Origin: Mesorhabditis belari
Lineage: Eukaryota > Nematoda > Chromadorea > Rhabditida > Rhabditidae
Direction: 5' to 3'
Assembly (NCBI GenBank): GCA_958450365.1
Contig: CAUEEP010000741.1
Coordinates: forward strand, 1,744,001 to 1,808,000
DNA: 64,000 nt
In this document: one piece after another, positions 1-15,545 of the stretch
Position numbering within the stretch: the first letter of the stretch is position 1
Layout of the letters: each line of letters begins with the position of its first letter
Made by a program: the position numbers and the translations under genes
The notes under the pieces: generated by a model
Databases searched by the model: none
What the model was told of the DNA's origin: nothing
The model's input: the letters and a program-made list of their open reading frames with translations, nothing else

Positions 1-560
1 GAAAACAAAATTGCAGTTAATAATTGCTATTCTTTCTCTTGATAAGTATCAAATTGCGAAAAACTGCTATATAGAAATCTGCTATATAAAACGGAAGTGT
101 TTGTCCGTCTCTCTGTCTGTCCGTCTGTCTTCTCAGCTTTCTTTGGGCCAATTAGAAAGTAGAAAATCTATACCTTCAAAGATGCTTCAATCACATCGTT
201 GTGGCCAGAGCAAAGACAAAGAAGAATGCCGGTAATGATCTGAAAAAATGATTGGTAATGATGTGTTTGTTCGTTTGTTTGTATTTGTTTGCTAACTATC
301 AGATTATCAAGTTGAATCGATTTGATATCTTGATTCTTTAAGATAAGATGCATTTTGTAATAAAAAAATTGAAAAATCTACGTTCTGGGGGTTCTATTTG
401 ATCTTCCGTTTGAACCGTTCTGGACAAAGACTTGTACTACTAGACTTGTACTACTAGACTTGTACACATATCAATCGAATTATGAAAAGGACTTTGTAAT
501 CAGCTGCTTTGAATTGTTTTCTCTTTTTTTTTGATTTGCTTTTAACTATTATTAGGATAA
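1..560. other. Repeat-rich flank, no gene seen
   Basis: A short run of GTCTGTCC-type units (about 105-135) follows a TATATAAAA stretch, as also seen at 47930 and 48350. Near 410-460 there is a decayed piece of the transposase-like text found better preserved at 830-890. The rest is AT-rich sequence. The next huntingtin exon must lie at lower coordinates, outside the window. Confidence 0.5.
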
Positions 561-584
561 ACTATTCATTTGCTTTTAATTATT

Positions 585-832
585 CTATTGGATCTTCTAT
601 TTGATCTTCTATTGGATCTTCTATTTGATCTTCTATTGGATCTTCTATTTCATCTTCTATTGGATCTTCTATTTGATCTTCTATTGGATCTTCTATTTGA
701 TCTTCTATTGGATCTTCTATTTCATCTTCTATTGGATCTTCTATTTGATCTTCTATTGGATCTTCTATTTCATCTTCTATTGGATCTTCTATTTGATCTT
801 CTATTGGATCTTCTATTTCATCTTCTATTTGA
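585..832. repeat. Minisatellite, 12/24-bp unit (ggatcttctattt)
   Basis: Units of ggatcttctatt alternate with tgatcttctatt or catcttctatt for about 250 bp. The unit is a multiple of 3 and lacks stops in several frames on both strands, so the open frames here are by-products of the repeat. It abuts transposase-like text at 830-890, which suggests it grew from a transposase remnant. Confidence 0.9.
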
Positions 833-895
833 ACCGTTCTGGACAAAGACTTGCACTAAATCCCACACATCAATCAACTCTTTGAAGCTATTATT
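829..895 (+). pseudogene. maT-type transposase scrap (C-terminal region)
   Basis: The plus frame reads FEPFWTKTCTKSHTSINSLK. It resembles the end region of the maT transposases elsewhere in this window (for example VLEARACAKPHKNIESLKKA at 5896-5960). Cys, the Lys/Pro-His pair and SI/NIxSLK fall in the same order. Only about 20 codons survive, directly after the minisatellite. Confidence 0.5.
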
Positions 896-949
896 AATAA
901 CTATTATTAGATGTTGCTAAATATAAAAAGCAAAAAGGACTTGCAAATC

Positions 950-1090
950 TAGAAAAGGAAAGGATCTAGGCTCAAGAGTGGATCGCTAAGAACTTTCGAG
1001 ATTGGATCCCCATTGATGTGCTCACAGGAGTCAGCTCACAGACTCCTGGTGAATGGCTATCGAAATTGCCTGACTTCGATCCTCTCAATT
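950..1090 (+). pseudogene. Tc1/maT transposase fragment, plus orientation
   Basis: The plus frame reads QEWIAKNFRDWIPIDV. After an insertion of about 30 bases it resumes as EWLSKLPDFDPLNYSI, matching the (W)P.SPDLNPLDYSIW block of Tc1/mariner transposases. The reading stops where the tandem TTCTATTTGAT repeat begins. The same text appears inverted at 1262-1400. Confidence 0.6.
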
Positions 1091-1258
1091 ATTCTATTTG
1101 ATTATTTTATTTGATTATTTTATTTGATTATTCTATTTGATTCATTCTAGATCAAGTTTTGATCTTCTGTTTGATCTTCTGTTTGATCTTCTGTTTGATC
1201 TTCTATTTTGATCTTCTGTTTGATCTTCTATTTGATCTTCTGTTTGATCTTCTGTTTG
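1090..1258. repeat. Minisatellite, ttctatttgatc units
   Basis: Units of attctatttgatt followed by gatcttctgttt. The array lies between two inverted transposase fragments, and its unit continues their NYSI codons (AATTATTCTATT). This implies slippage starting inside a transposase copy. Confidence 0.85.
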
Positions 1259-1261
1259 AAC

Positions 1262-1400
1262 CATTCTTAATAATTGAGAGGATCGAAATCAGGCGATTTC
1301 GATGGCCATCCACCAGAGCTGACATCAATGGGGATCCAATCTCGAAAGTTCTTAGCGATCCACTCTTGAGCCTAGATTCTTTCCTTTCCATTATTAACCA
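1262..1400 (-). pseudogene. Tc1/maT transposase fragment, inverted copy
   Basis: The minus frame reads QEWIAKNFRDWIPIDVSSGG, then WPSKSPDFDPLNYS. This is a cleaner copy of the fragment at 950-1090, in opposite orientation. It contains the SPDxxPLxY block around the last catalytic acidic residue of the maT family. The two copies make an inverted repeat around the 1090-1258 array. Confidence 0.65.
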
Positions 1401-1776
1401 AATCGTGCTTCAAAGAGTCGATTGCTATGTGGGAATTTAACGTGCCGGTGCCGAAATTAGTTAGCAAGAATCCAACTCTGGTTGGTGACGAAACGCTCTC
1501 ATCAAAATCTCAAATGTACATTATTTTAGGGGAGACTTCAAGCTTTTAAATGATCTATAATACTTAGTCCTTTTAGATGAAATTTGTATAGGATTTGCTT
1601 GAGATGCATTCAGGTGCCTATGTAATTCTCCAGCATCCTGTAAATCCTGTAAATCGTTGCCCGTTGTGAAAATTTACGACTCAGAAGTTTCTATTAATTG
1701 TTGTTTCATAGTTTTCCATAATTTTCTCATAGTTTTCCCATAGTTTTCCCATAATTTTCCCCTAGTTTCCATTTAC

Positions 1777-6718
<4,942 letters not shown>

Positions 6719-7079
6719 AATTGAGAAAATATAATGAGAATTTTATTTAGAACATTGAAATAAAATTTCAGAGATTCTTTCACCAGTTACAAGCTATAAA
6801 TATTGAAGAAGAAAATAGAGTTTAGGGGTGAAAAGGATCCGGAAGAGCAGATAGGATTTGAAGTACGGTAGAAAGAGCAACGAATAGGCGATCGTTTGAA
6901 GAGAAAGGGCCGAGTTTCGCCTCAGTTTCGGCTCAAGTTTCGCCGAATTTATAATAAATGCGAGAATATGGAAAGGAAATGAGAAATGGGACATTCAAGG
7001 TGGACTTTGGCGTTATTATTTTTAGTGAATGAGCTTCTTTGTGGGCATCGAATCGTTGGTTTTCGTTGTACTCCACTCC

Positions 7080-7290
7080 ACTCCACATTCCCGCACTCCA
7101 CCCCCCCTTAAGCCAGCCATTAGGCCCCAGGGGATGGATTCCCCCACCAGGCTAGGCCCCCCACAGTCCGTACTCCTGCTGTGCGACCATTAGGCCCAGT
7201 GGGAGGGCACTGCTCGACGTCCAGTCACCTCCGCGTGGTGAGCAGTGGGCATCCCCTTTGTAGAAATAAAAACCGTCCCTTTCTGGCACA
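7080..7290. other. GC-rich block of unknown nature
   Basis: Markedly richer in G and C than its surroundings, with cccccc and ggcccc stretches and no splice-compatible frame I can support. It lies between huntingtin and a tRNA-like pair. It may be a fragment of a repeat not otherwise present here. Confidence 0.3.
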
Positions 7291-7395
7291 TTTGATTTAG
7301 AATTTTGGATTGAATTGTGAAGTTTAAAGAATTAATTACAAGAATTAAGTTTAAAGAATTAAGTGGAAGGAGTATGGCTCGATTCAAGGTTGTTT

Positions 7396-7491
7396 GCTCC
7401 ATGGCCGAGTGGTTAGGAGTCTTGTATCCTAGGTCGGAGTCTTGTATCGGAGGTCGAAGTCGGAGGTCACGGGTTCGATTCCAGCAGCTAG
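7396..7491 (+). repeat. tRNA-like sequence (Ser/Leu type)
   Basis: ATGGCCGAGTGGTTAGGAGT (A box) and GGTCACGGGTTCGATTCC (B box), with an internal repeat of ggagtcttgtatc that destroys the anticodon arm. The 3' end agcagctagaaaatttccc is shared with 7552-7640, which marks a repeat family. Confidence 0.6.
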
Positions 7492-7551
7492 AAAATTTCC
7501 CTCTTTTCATATAAATGGATTTTCCTCTGCAATATGTTGTAAAGCCTCCAG

Positions 7552-7621
7552 CCTCTAAAGCCGAGTGGTTAAGAGTCTTGTATTCTAATCGGGAGGCCAC
7601 GGCTTCGATTCCAGCAGCTAG
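7552..7621 (+). repeat. tRNA-like sequence, second copy
   Basis: AAGCCGAGTGGTTAAGAGTC and CCACGGCTTCGATTCCAGCA, followed by the same tail (agcagctagaaaatttccct) as the copy at 7396. Degenerate. Confidence 0.6.
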
Positions 7622-7967
7622 AAAATTTCCCTCTTTTCATATACATGGATTTTTTTTCTCTGCAAGATCTTTAGGAATATGAGGGCAGTAGGGTACTAGG
7701 TATTAGAGTCTTATGACCGTAGGGGTTGTGTGTTAAGTTGTGATATTATGGATCCCGTACATCTGACCGGACTTTGGCCTGGCATGACTTGGCTCACTAA
7801 CCAGTGAGCCAAGCCAAGTCTAAAGCCCAAAACTGATGAAATAACTCTGCTTCGATCAGCGTTTGACTCTTTCCTTCAAATAATCAACTCATAGAGTTGC
7901 TTTTGGCGGGAAATTTGTGCCTTAAAAACACTTATTTTGTCAAATTCTCTATTGTTCCAGTAGACTC

Positions 7968-8296
7968 TAGTTTGATTCCAGTTGATTCCAGTTGATTCCA
8001 ATTGATTCCATTTGATTCCAGTTGATTCCATTTGATTCCAGTTGATTCCAGTTGATTCCAGTTAATTCCAGTTGATTCCAGTTGATTCCATTTGATTCCA
8101 GTTGATTCCAGTTAATTCCAGTTGATTCCAGTTGATTCCATTTGATTCCAGTTGATTCCATTTGATTCCAGTTGATTCCATTTGATTCCAGTTGATTCCA
8201 TTTGATTCCAGTTGATTCCAATTGATTCCATTTGATTCCAGTTGATTCCAGTTGATTCCAGTTGATTCCATTTCATTCCATTTGATTCCATTCCAC
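7968..8296. repeat. Minisatellite, 10-bp unit gattccagtt/gattccattt
   Basis: About 33 units of a decamer with variable last bases, just upstream of the small gene starting at 8338. Confidence 0.95.
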
Positions 8297-8337
8297 TTTG
8301 AAAAGCTATTGATCCTTAAACTTTTCGAGCATCTACA

Positions 8338-9277
8338 ATGCCATCTGAACAATCCAAAGATCCAACTTTACGAAGATTTCTGAGATCTCCACAAAGAATC
8401 TACTTTCCGTTTCCTGTAAGTTTTCAAAAAATTCTTCTTTTAGAAACTTTTTCTTAGGATTACAAACCGCCAATTCAAGAGCTTGAGGATCTGAACTTAA
8501 CCCTCTTCGCCGGAACTCCGCCTACTGTAAAAAAAACTAAATTTAAAAGTCAAAAATTTGTTTAGCCGATTTTTCGAGGTCTCATCTCACTTGATGCTTC
8601 AAAAGGGAAATTGGTTTGAAAGAATTCTTTTAAAAATCATTGCAACTTAATGCTCTATTCTAGACTGAATACTCTATATTGACCGAATGCCGTGATCTAG
8701 CTTTTCTAGGCTGAATATCCTGTTCTAGACTGTATACCGTAATCCAGACAGTCTGGACTGAATACTCTGAGCTAGACTGAATACTATGATCTAGACTAAA
8801 TACCCTAATCTGGACTAATAAACCGTAATCTAGCTATTCTAGACTGAATATCCTATTCTAGATTGAATACCGGAATCCAGAGAGTCTGGACTGAATACTC
8901 TATTACTGAATACTCTATTACAACCTTTAGGAACAAGTTGTCGATTATCAAGTTCGGATGTTTTTGGTTTGATGAATGACTTCTTCAGGGAAAATTGGAA
9001 ATTTAGGATCCCGTAGCGACGAATTTCAAAATTGCATCAACAAAGCTTTATTGGTACGTCAATTTCATTTGTCTGATACGTTTCCGAATTTATCTAAAGT
9101 TTGGATCAATTAAACCAATTGGTAGACTTGCAATTAGTTCCAATTGCTAGCCTCAATAAAATGAATACACCCAATCGATTCCCCGAATCCGAAAACCCCT
9201 GGGTACAAATTTATAGCTCTATATCTTCTTTTGGGCCATCTACAAAGCAAAAGAGAAGTCCATATATCGCTGACTGA
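8338..9277 (+). CDS. Small six-exon gene, unknown product (134 residues)
   Basis: Exons 8338-8415, 8458-8526, 8566-8613, 8931-8966, 9007-9053 and 9151-9277 join in phase through GT/AG introns of 40-317 bases, ending in TGA. The start ATG gives MPSEQSKDPTLRRFLRSPQR. The middle reads DYKPPIQELEDLNLTLFAGT, and the C-terminus is polar (SSFGPSTKQKRSPYIAD). There is no signal peptide or membrane span. I do not recognise a family. The first three exons have clean splice sites and coding-like composition. Exons 4 to 6 are less sure: 4 has a GTTTGA donor, and 6 is chosen for phase. The gene is divergent from huntingtin, starting about 1.6 kb away. Confidence 0.5.
8640..8925. repeat. Diverged tandem units (ctagactgaatac)
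   Basis: Irregular repeats of tagactgaatactctgatc-like text filling intron 3 of the small gene. Confidence 0.7.
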
Positions 9278-9403
9278 CAAAGTGCTCTTTGTGCCCGTAT
9301 GTAATCGCTATCCTCCGGCATACCACTCGAGTATAAAATGCTTCCCTTATGGAATCCGTGAAGTGGTAAGAGAATGAGCCGGTTTCATGGGTTTGGGCGA
9401 CAC

Positions 9404-9838
9404 TATGCCTCCCAAGTTCTTGGGACCAATTTCTGGGACCAATCTCCTGGACTAATTCCTTGGACTAATTCCTGGACTAATTCCTGGGACCAACTCCGGG
9501 GACCAATTCCCTGGACCAATTCCCTGGACCAATTCCTGGGACCAATTGCCTGGACCAATTGCCTGGATCAATTGCCTGGATCAATTCTTGGAACCAATTC
9601 CCTGAACCAATTCCTGGGACCAACTCCTGGGACCAATTCCCTGGACCAATTCCTGGGACCAATTCCCCGGACCAATTTCTGGGACCAATTCCTGGGACCA
9701 ATTCCTTGAACCAATTCCCTGGACCAACTCCTGGGACCAACTCCAGGGACCAACTCCTGGGACCAATTCCTGGGACCAATTCCTTAGACCAATTCCTGGG
9801 CCAATCCCTGGACCAATTCCTGGGACCAATTCGCTTAA
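9404..9838. repeat. Minisatellite, gggaccaattcct units
   Basis: More than 30 units of about 12-15 bp (ctgggaccaattc variants). Open frames on both strands across it are repeat artefacts. Confidence 0.95.
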
Positions 9839-9845
9839 ACAGTAG

Positions 9846-12800
9846 CTAAATTGAGAGAAGAATTCTATCTGCCCCGAGAGTCTTGTCCAGCAAACAAGAA
9901 AGAAACTTTAAGTGTGCTTTTTTAGTCTCTATTTTCTTATTTAGACTCGTGAGACTCAATGCGACTTGGGACCCGAGCCGGTTGGTGACTTTGAGCTTAA
10001 AAATCTGGTGCCAAAGTTTAGCGAGCAAAAAAAGAGTCTTTGATAAACTGTAGTGACATAACCTCACATCAACTTTAAGTCAAGGAAATTCTGGAAAGGA
10101 AAATTTGACCTGGAGGATATGACTCTTAGATGTTTGAGTCTGAAAGAATGACTCTGGAAGATAACACCCATCGAAAACTCTCATTAGCCTTTGCAAACGT
10201 GGATGTAAAGAGAGACTTGCTTGTAAGTAGCTCTGTCAAGCAGACTTGTAAATAGTTTGTCACTGATTCCCTAAAGCTTCCTATATCTAAAGCCATAGAA
10301 AAGCGTCCCAAAAACTCTTGAAATTTGAAATGTTGATTGGAACCAACCAAGAAAAGACAAAAATTCGTGGAAAACGTGAGGGTTTTCCCTCTTTTCTTTT
10401 TCTATTTCTTTTTCAGTTAATCAACAAAGTGAGTTGTGTTGAGAAGTCGTCAGAGGAGCCAATGATTTCGTCAATCTACACAAAATGGAGAAAAGATAGA
10501 AAAAGGAAAATGAGAGGAAGGCGGGGGAAATCCAAGGGAAACACATGAAGTGGAACGAGAGGGAAATCTCGCCAAAAGAAGGAGCCAATCCGCGAATTCT
10601 TAATCCGCCCCATCACCAAGCGAAATCGAATAATAGAAATCCGTGGATTCACAAAAATTTTTAGTCTTATGACGTTCTTCAATTGATTATCTATATGATA
10701 TTTTCTCTTTTTTCTTCTTTTCGTTTTCTACTATAATTATTTTTAAAGAGGACAGATGATATTTTAAATTTAAAATTAAATTTTATTCTAATCTTTACTT
10801 TTTATCTTTTTTCTGTAGATTTTAAAGATTGACTCATTGTAGACTCATTGTAACTTTGGAAATGTTAGGAGCTTGTTTCCTCGAAGCTTTACTCTCAGCC
10901 CAAAGCCAGTAACACACGCTTTCTCGTGCACCGAAATCATAATTTCATACTTGTCTAAGTATATTAACTAATGTAATCTCTTGAAATCATAATTTCAGTG
11001 CACCAGGAAGAGTATGTTTGCATTGTTTGAACAAAATTAGGGGAAAACGGCTCTTCTAATTTGATGATTTTGATCTTATGACGTTCTTGGTTATCTCTAT
11101 AGATCATTTTTTTTCTTTAAATCCTTTTCAAACTAAAATTTCAAAGAATACCCATTTCTAAATCTTATTTTCGATTCATTTAACCGATTATAAAGCGCTT
11201 GGTTTACGAAATGTGCTTTGAACTAGACTTCTCGAAAAACAAAACTTAACCAAAAGCAAAACCGCCAAAACCAAAACAGACCAAAACCAAAACCAAAACG
11301 AACCAAAACTCGCCAATATCTCGCGATTGGGAGGAGCTAGCGAAAATCTGTTTGCAGATTTGAAATCAGCGTCCAAAAATCTATCCCAGAGGCTATTTTT
11401 TGTTTCGAAATCTCGGGGTCGTGTTTTGGTCCTTTTTTCGGCCACAAGGATTTGTAGAGTGAGAAAAAGTGAAAGGCAAATTTTTTTATTTTACAATTTT
11501 AAATTTACATGTTAATCTATATGCAAATTGAGTTTTGGTTTGTTTTGGCTTTGGTTTTGTTTGCCGAACTCTACTTTGAACTTCGATGATACCCCCTTTT
11601 TTTGACTAGATTTTCCTTCTCATAACTCGTTTTCTAAAATCGTTTTCTAAAACGTGTTAACTTCGGAAAACTACCGTAATCTTAAGTCTTTTTTTTTCAG
11701 TATACTGTAGCAATTTTCGATAACTTTTGTGCAATTTCACAGAATTTCACAAAAATTAAATCAAACGACATAAGATTACGCTAGCTTTAGTCTTTCCTTT
11801 TTATCCCTTCACAATGATTCTTCAAATCCTTTCATTGCCTGCATTTGAAAGACAATCCTCTTTCTCTGAAAAAAGTGATTCATTTTCATCTGTTTTTCAA
11901 GGTCGACTTTGGATTAGCCATAGAAAAATTCCAATCCGAAACTAATTCCACCTGCATTCTCTTGGCCGTCTCTTGGTCGTCTCTTGGTCGTCTCTTGGCC
12001 GTCTCTTGGCCGTCTCTTGGCCGTCTCTTGGCCGATTCCTTTGAAATTTTGGCTAAAAGTCGAAATATCTTTGACTTTAAAGGTACAATTAAAACATAGA
12101 TCAATAGGAAATCTAGAAATTTCATCTAGAAATTTCATCTAGAAATTTCAACTAAAACCTAATTTCAACCAAAACCTAGTTTCAACCAAAGCCTAATTTC
12201 AACTTCGTTTTCTCAGTCTGGCCTTCTTGTTCAGTCTGGCCTTCTTCTCGTCTTGACCAATTGGAATTTTGAAAAACTACAAGCAGAGAATCCAAATTTC
12301 TATTGGCAAACAAACTTTCAAAACAATTCGCTAAGGCTGAGAAAAAGAAGCTGGAATTTGGTTTGATTTGGAATTTTCCCATGTCGACTTTGAGCTGTCG
12401 AGCTTTGAACTCCTTTCGTGTCCTCCGAATACAATAAAATATCTTCTTTAAAAGGGAAAAAAAATCGGTTCCCCGTTGACTGTTTATCACTTTTATTGGG
12501 CTTATAGTTAGCCTGTGCTTATGGCTAGCGCTTGATTCACGCACTGAAAGCACTTCCACAATGAAAGCTAAAGAAAGACGCTGAAAGACGTGCGTTTCCG
12601 TTTTACCACAAAGTACACCACAATTTTGTCTAGAACTTAATCAATTTTACTCTTTTTAGCAACACAATATCACCCAACTCACATTTTTCACTTTTTGATT
12701 CACACATGCTCTTTCTTTTCTTTTTCTTTTCATTTCTCTTCATTTCTCTTCAATCCACTGCCTCATTTTTCTCTCTTTTGTCTTTTTTTAATCGTTTTTT

Positions 12801-13060
12801 AAACACAAAAACTTTTGCATTTTTAAGATCCACCATTCATTGCTAATGTTTTTTTCAAAAAAACCATCAAATTTTTCATTTTTTTTATTCTTTTTCGGTC
12901 GTTCTTATATGAATCACTGTTGAAATTCTTGTATTAGAAAATATAAAAGTTTTTTTTGAGAATATAAAAGCTTTAATCAATAAATGTACACTTTAATCAA
13001 TGAAAACTAGAATTTTTCAATACTGAGTCACTCAAGAAAAAGCTTTTTCTAAGGAATCTC
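9846..13060. other. 3.2 kb without a supported gene
   Basis: AT-rich. Frames at 10318-10548 (plus, rich in Arg/Lys) and 12182-12559 (minus) lack convincing splice context or recognisable motifs. Short arrays occur at about 11240-11310 (aaaaccaaaac), 11956-12035 (cttggccgtct) and 12100-12200 (aatttcatctag). I see no RNA gene. Confidence 0.4.
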
Positions 13061-13064
13061 TCAC

Positions 13065-13262
13065 AACTAGTCAGTTGGTCAGTCAGTCAGTCAGTCAGTC
13101 AGTCAGTTGGTCAGTCAGTCCGTCAGTCAGCCAGTCAGCCAGTCAGTCAGTTAGTCAGTCAGTCAGTTGGTCAGTCAGTTGGTCAGTCAGTCAGTTGGTC
13201 AGTCAGTCAGTCAGTCAGTCAGGCAGTTAAGGGTTCGATCCCGGCGGCTAGAAAGATTAGTT
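13065..13262. repeat. (GTCA)n array ending in a tRNA-like 3' half
   Basis: About 170 bp of cagtcagtcagttggt units, then AAGGGTTCGATCCCGGCGGC, the T-arm and 3' end of a tRNA-like repeat. Array plus tRNA scrap is a layout seen again near 48000 and 53000. Confidence 0.8.
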
Positions 13263-13454
13263 CTTTTTCCCATTATTATGGGCTTTATTAGGGCTTTATT
13301 ATGGGTTCTATTATGGGTTTTTTCTTAACAACATTTAGGCAATATGGATGATTTGGGGTAAAAATCTCCTCCGTTGTGTTGTAATTCATTATTCGTGTCG
13401 AATAAATATACAACTAGAGGAAATCGATTTATTTCTGATTTTGAGATCAATTTT

Positions 13455-13722
13455 TAAGGTCTAAGAGCTTTAAGTTTAAGAGGTTTAAGATCTAATTTAA
13501 GGTCTAATTTAAGGTCTAAGTTAAGAGCTAATTTAAGCTCTAATTTAAGGTCTAATTTAAGATCTAATTTAAGGTCTAAGTTAAGAGCTAATCCAAGATC
13601 TAATTTAAGGTCTAAGTTAAGATCTAAGTTAAGATCTAAGTTAAGCTCTAAGGTAAGATCTAATTTAAGATCTAATTTAAGATCTAATTTAAGGTCTAAT
13701 TTAAGAGCTAATCTAAGTTTCA
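13455..13722. repeat. Minisatellite, 12-bp unit ggtctaatttaa
   Basis: About 22 units of a dodecamer (variants agatctaagtta, gagctaattta). Long stop-free frame on the minus strand is an artefact of the unit length. Confidence 0.95.
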
Positions 13723-14034
13723 TTTTCATTTTTCATTTGCATTCCTGTTTTAATTGTAATTTGTTTTTTAAAGTCTAATTTTTTTAAAGTCTAATTCTTT
13801 TCAATTTCTTTCTAGTTCTAGAGCAATGCGTAGAAAATAAAGCCACGTTAAACTAGTTTTTTTCATAGCTTAAAAGCTTTCATAGCTTGGATAGAAATTT
13901 AGCTAAGATTTTGATTTTGTCTTAAATCGATTTTGGTCTGAAATTTTGGTCCTTTTAGCTTTTACGAGAATTCTTCTGATAAGAATTGATTGTTGGAAAT
14001 CTTCTGATATTCTGCTTATAAGAATTTCACTCCA

Positions 14035-14215
14035 GGAATCAAATTTGTAGAGAAAAAGGGACTAAATCTGTAGATAAAAGGAACCAAATCTGTCAAGAAA
14101 AAGGGACTAAATCTGTAGAGAAAAAGAACCAAATCTGTACCGAAAAGGAACCAAATCTGTAGATAAAAAGGAACTAGATCTGTAGAGAAATGGAACCAAA
14201 TCTGTAGAGATTTTG
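14035..14215. repeat. Minisatellite, ctgtagagaaaaaggaac units
   Basis: Eight or so diverged units of about 21-23 bp (aaatctgtagagaaaaagga). Confidence 0.85.
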
Positions 14216-14504
14216 CCAATTCCTTCTTTTTATTGCGAAAACTAATGGTTTGATTACGGTAGTTCTATAAAGTAGATGTCTTTTATTTTGAGGCTACCCC
14301 AAATAGACCTTTTTCCGATAACAAATATGCTTTTGAAAAAGTTGACTATAACTGTTTCTTGCCAATTCCTTCACTTCTTTATTGCTAATACATGTGGTTC
14401 TGATTTTCAAGTAGAGCGGAAGCCCACGGCTCTGAAAACCGTATTGGAACCGGTTCCAATACGGTTCCTTTTTTGATCTAATACGGTTTCAATACGGTTC
14501 CAAC

Positions 14505-14800
14505 CCGGGTATTTCCTTCTTTCTTTCTTTCTTTCTTCTTCCTCCTTGTCTTTTCTTCTTCCTTTCTTCCTTCCCACTGAGCTACCTTCCATCATTCCTT
14601 CCTTTCTTCTTCCTTCTTGTGTTTCCTTCTTTCTCTTCACAAGTTAAGATACCGGATAGCTCAGTGGTTAAAGCAAAAGGTTTCCGAAGGCCTGGAAGGC
14701 CGAAGCCTGGAAAAGCCGAAGCCTGGAAGGCTAAGGGGTTCAATCCACGCTCTGGATATCCACTTTTTATTGCCAATTTTTTCAGAAATCTACTTTTTCT
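14505..14800 (+). repeat. tRNA-headed SINE-like repeat
   Basis: A pyrimidine-rich lead (ttcctttctt units) and acaagttaagatacc precede GGATAGCTCAGTGGTTAAAG (A box) and AGGGGTTCAATCCACGC (B box). Then follows ggatatccactttttattgc and ccaattttttcag. Lead, head and tail recur at 49150-49390 and 50940-51060. Internal aagcctggaa repeats disrupt the anticodon region. Confidence 0.65.
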
Positions 14801-14999
14801 TGTCAATTCAATGTCAAGTTTTCACTTTTTTATTATAAGACAAAGCTCAAATGATCCAAATTCCTGAAGATCTAAATTCCTGAAGTCTAAAACAACAACA
14901 ATGTCTATTTCAAAGCAAACTTATTCTGAACATTCAGCAAATTTCTCCTTGTATGATGATTGGCAATTTTTTTGATTTTAACAAGTTTGCTATAATGTG

Positions 15000-15125
15000 G
15001 CTGAGTTATAAATGTCAATGACTCATTATAAATGATTTATAATGTTATAAACTCATTATAAATGAGTTATAATGTTATAAACTCATTATAAATGAGTTAT
15101 AATGTCAATAACTCAGTCTACACTT
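15000..15125. repeat. Tandem repeat of cattataaatgagttataa
   Basis: Four to five units of about 30 bp with internal dyad symmetry (TCATTATAAATGAGTTATAA). Confidence 0.8.
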
Positions 15126-15313
15126 TCACCAGAACAAAATCTCCTAGTAGATGATAGATTTTAAAGCAAAACTGGTAATTAAGTATGTAAATTTAAGCAA
15201 AAATCACTTCCTCAACGATTCACAGAGAGCTTTTCATAACTTTCAACTTTTCATCAATAAATTCCCCTCTTCAATTCATATGAATGAGTGCAATCAGAGT
15301 TTTTTTCTTTTTC

Positions 15314-15545
15314 GGATGTGGGTGGAAAGCTTATACATCGCCTTCAATCAAGAAAAAGTTCAAAAATTTAGAAGAGATTTAGAGAAATCGCCCCGGTGAC
15401 CATCACAAAAATTCCTAATTGTGTTTTCGTCTTCTCTTCTTCATTTATTCTCTTATTTCTTTAGTTCTTTGAGAAATTCAGGCGCTTGAGAAAAATGGCA
15501 AAAATACGACTCGATTACCTGGAAAAGGAGAAAGATTTGAGAAGG
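15314..15545 (+). CDS. Possible two-exon coding fragment, basic and helical
   Basis: A plus frame (QEKVQKFRRDLEKSPR) runs to a GTGACC donor at 15396. It joins in phase to an exon at 15482-15545 (RLRKMAKIRLDYLEKEKDLR) with a ttcag acceptor and GTAAAG donor. The joined peptide is highly charged and helix-prone. Start and further exons were not found, and I recognise no family. It could be a 5' part of the gene at 19039, or chance. Confidence 0.25.

Noticed and set aside
9215..9360. Alternative plus frame LYLLLGHLQSKREVHISLTD near the end of the small gene
   Set aside because: Needs a different incoming phase from the preceding exon; the frame ending in SPYIAD and TGA fits. It remains a possible alternative exon.
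12182..12559. 125-codon minus frame
   Set aside because: Low-complexity composition, no splice or start context and no recognisable motif.
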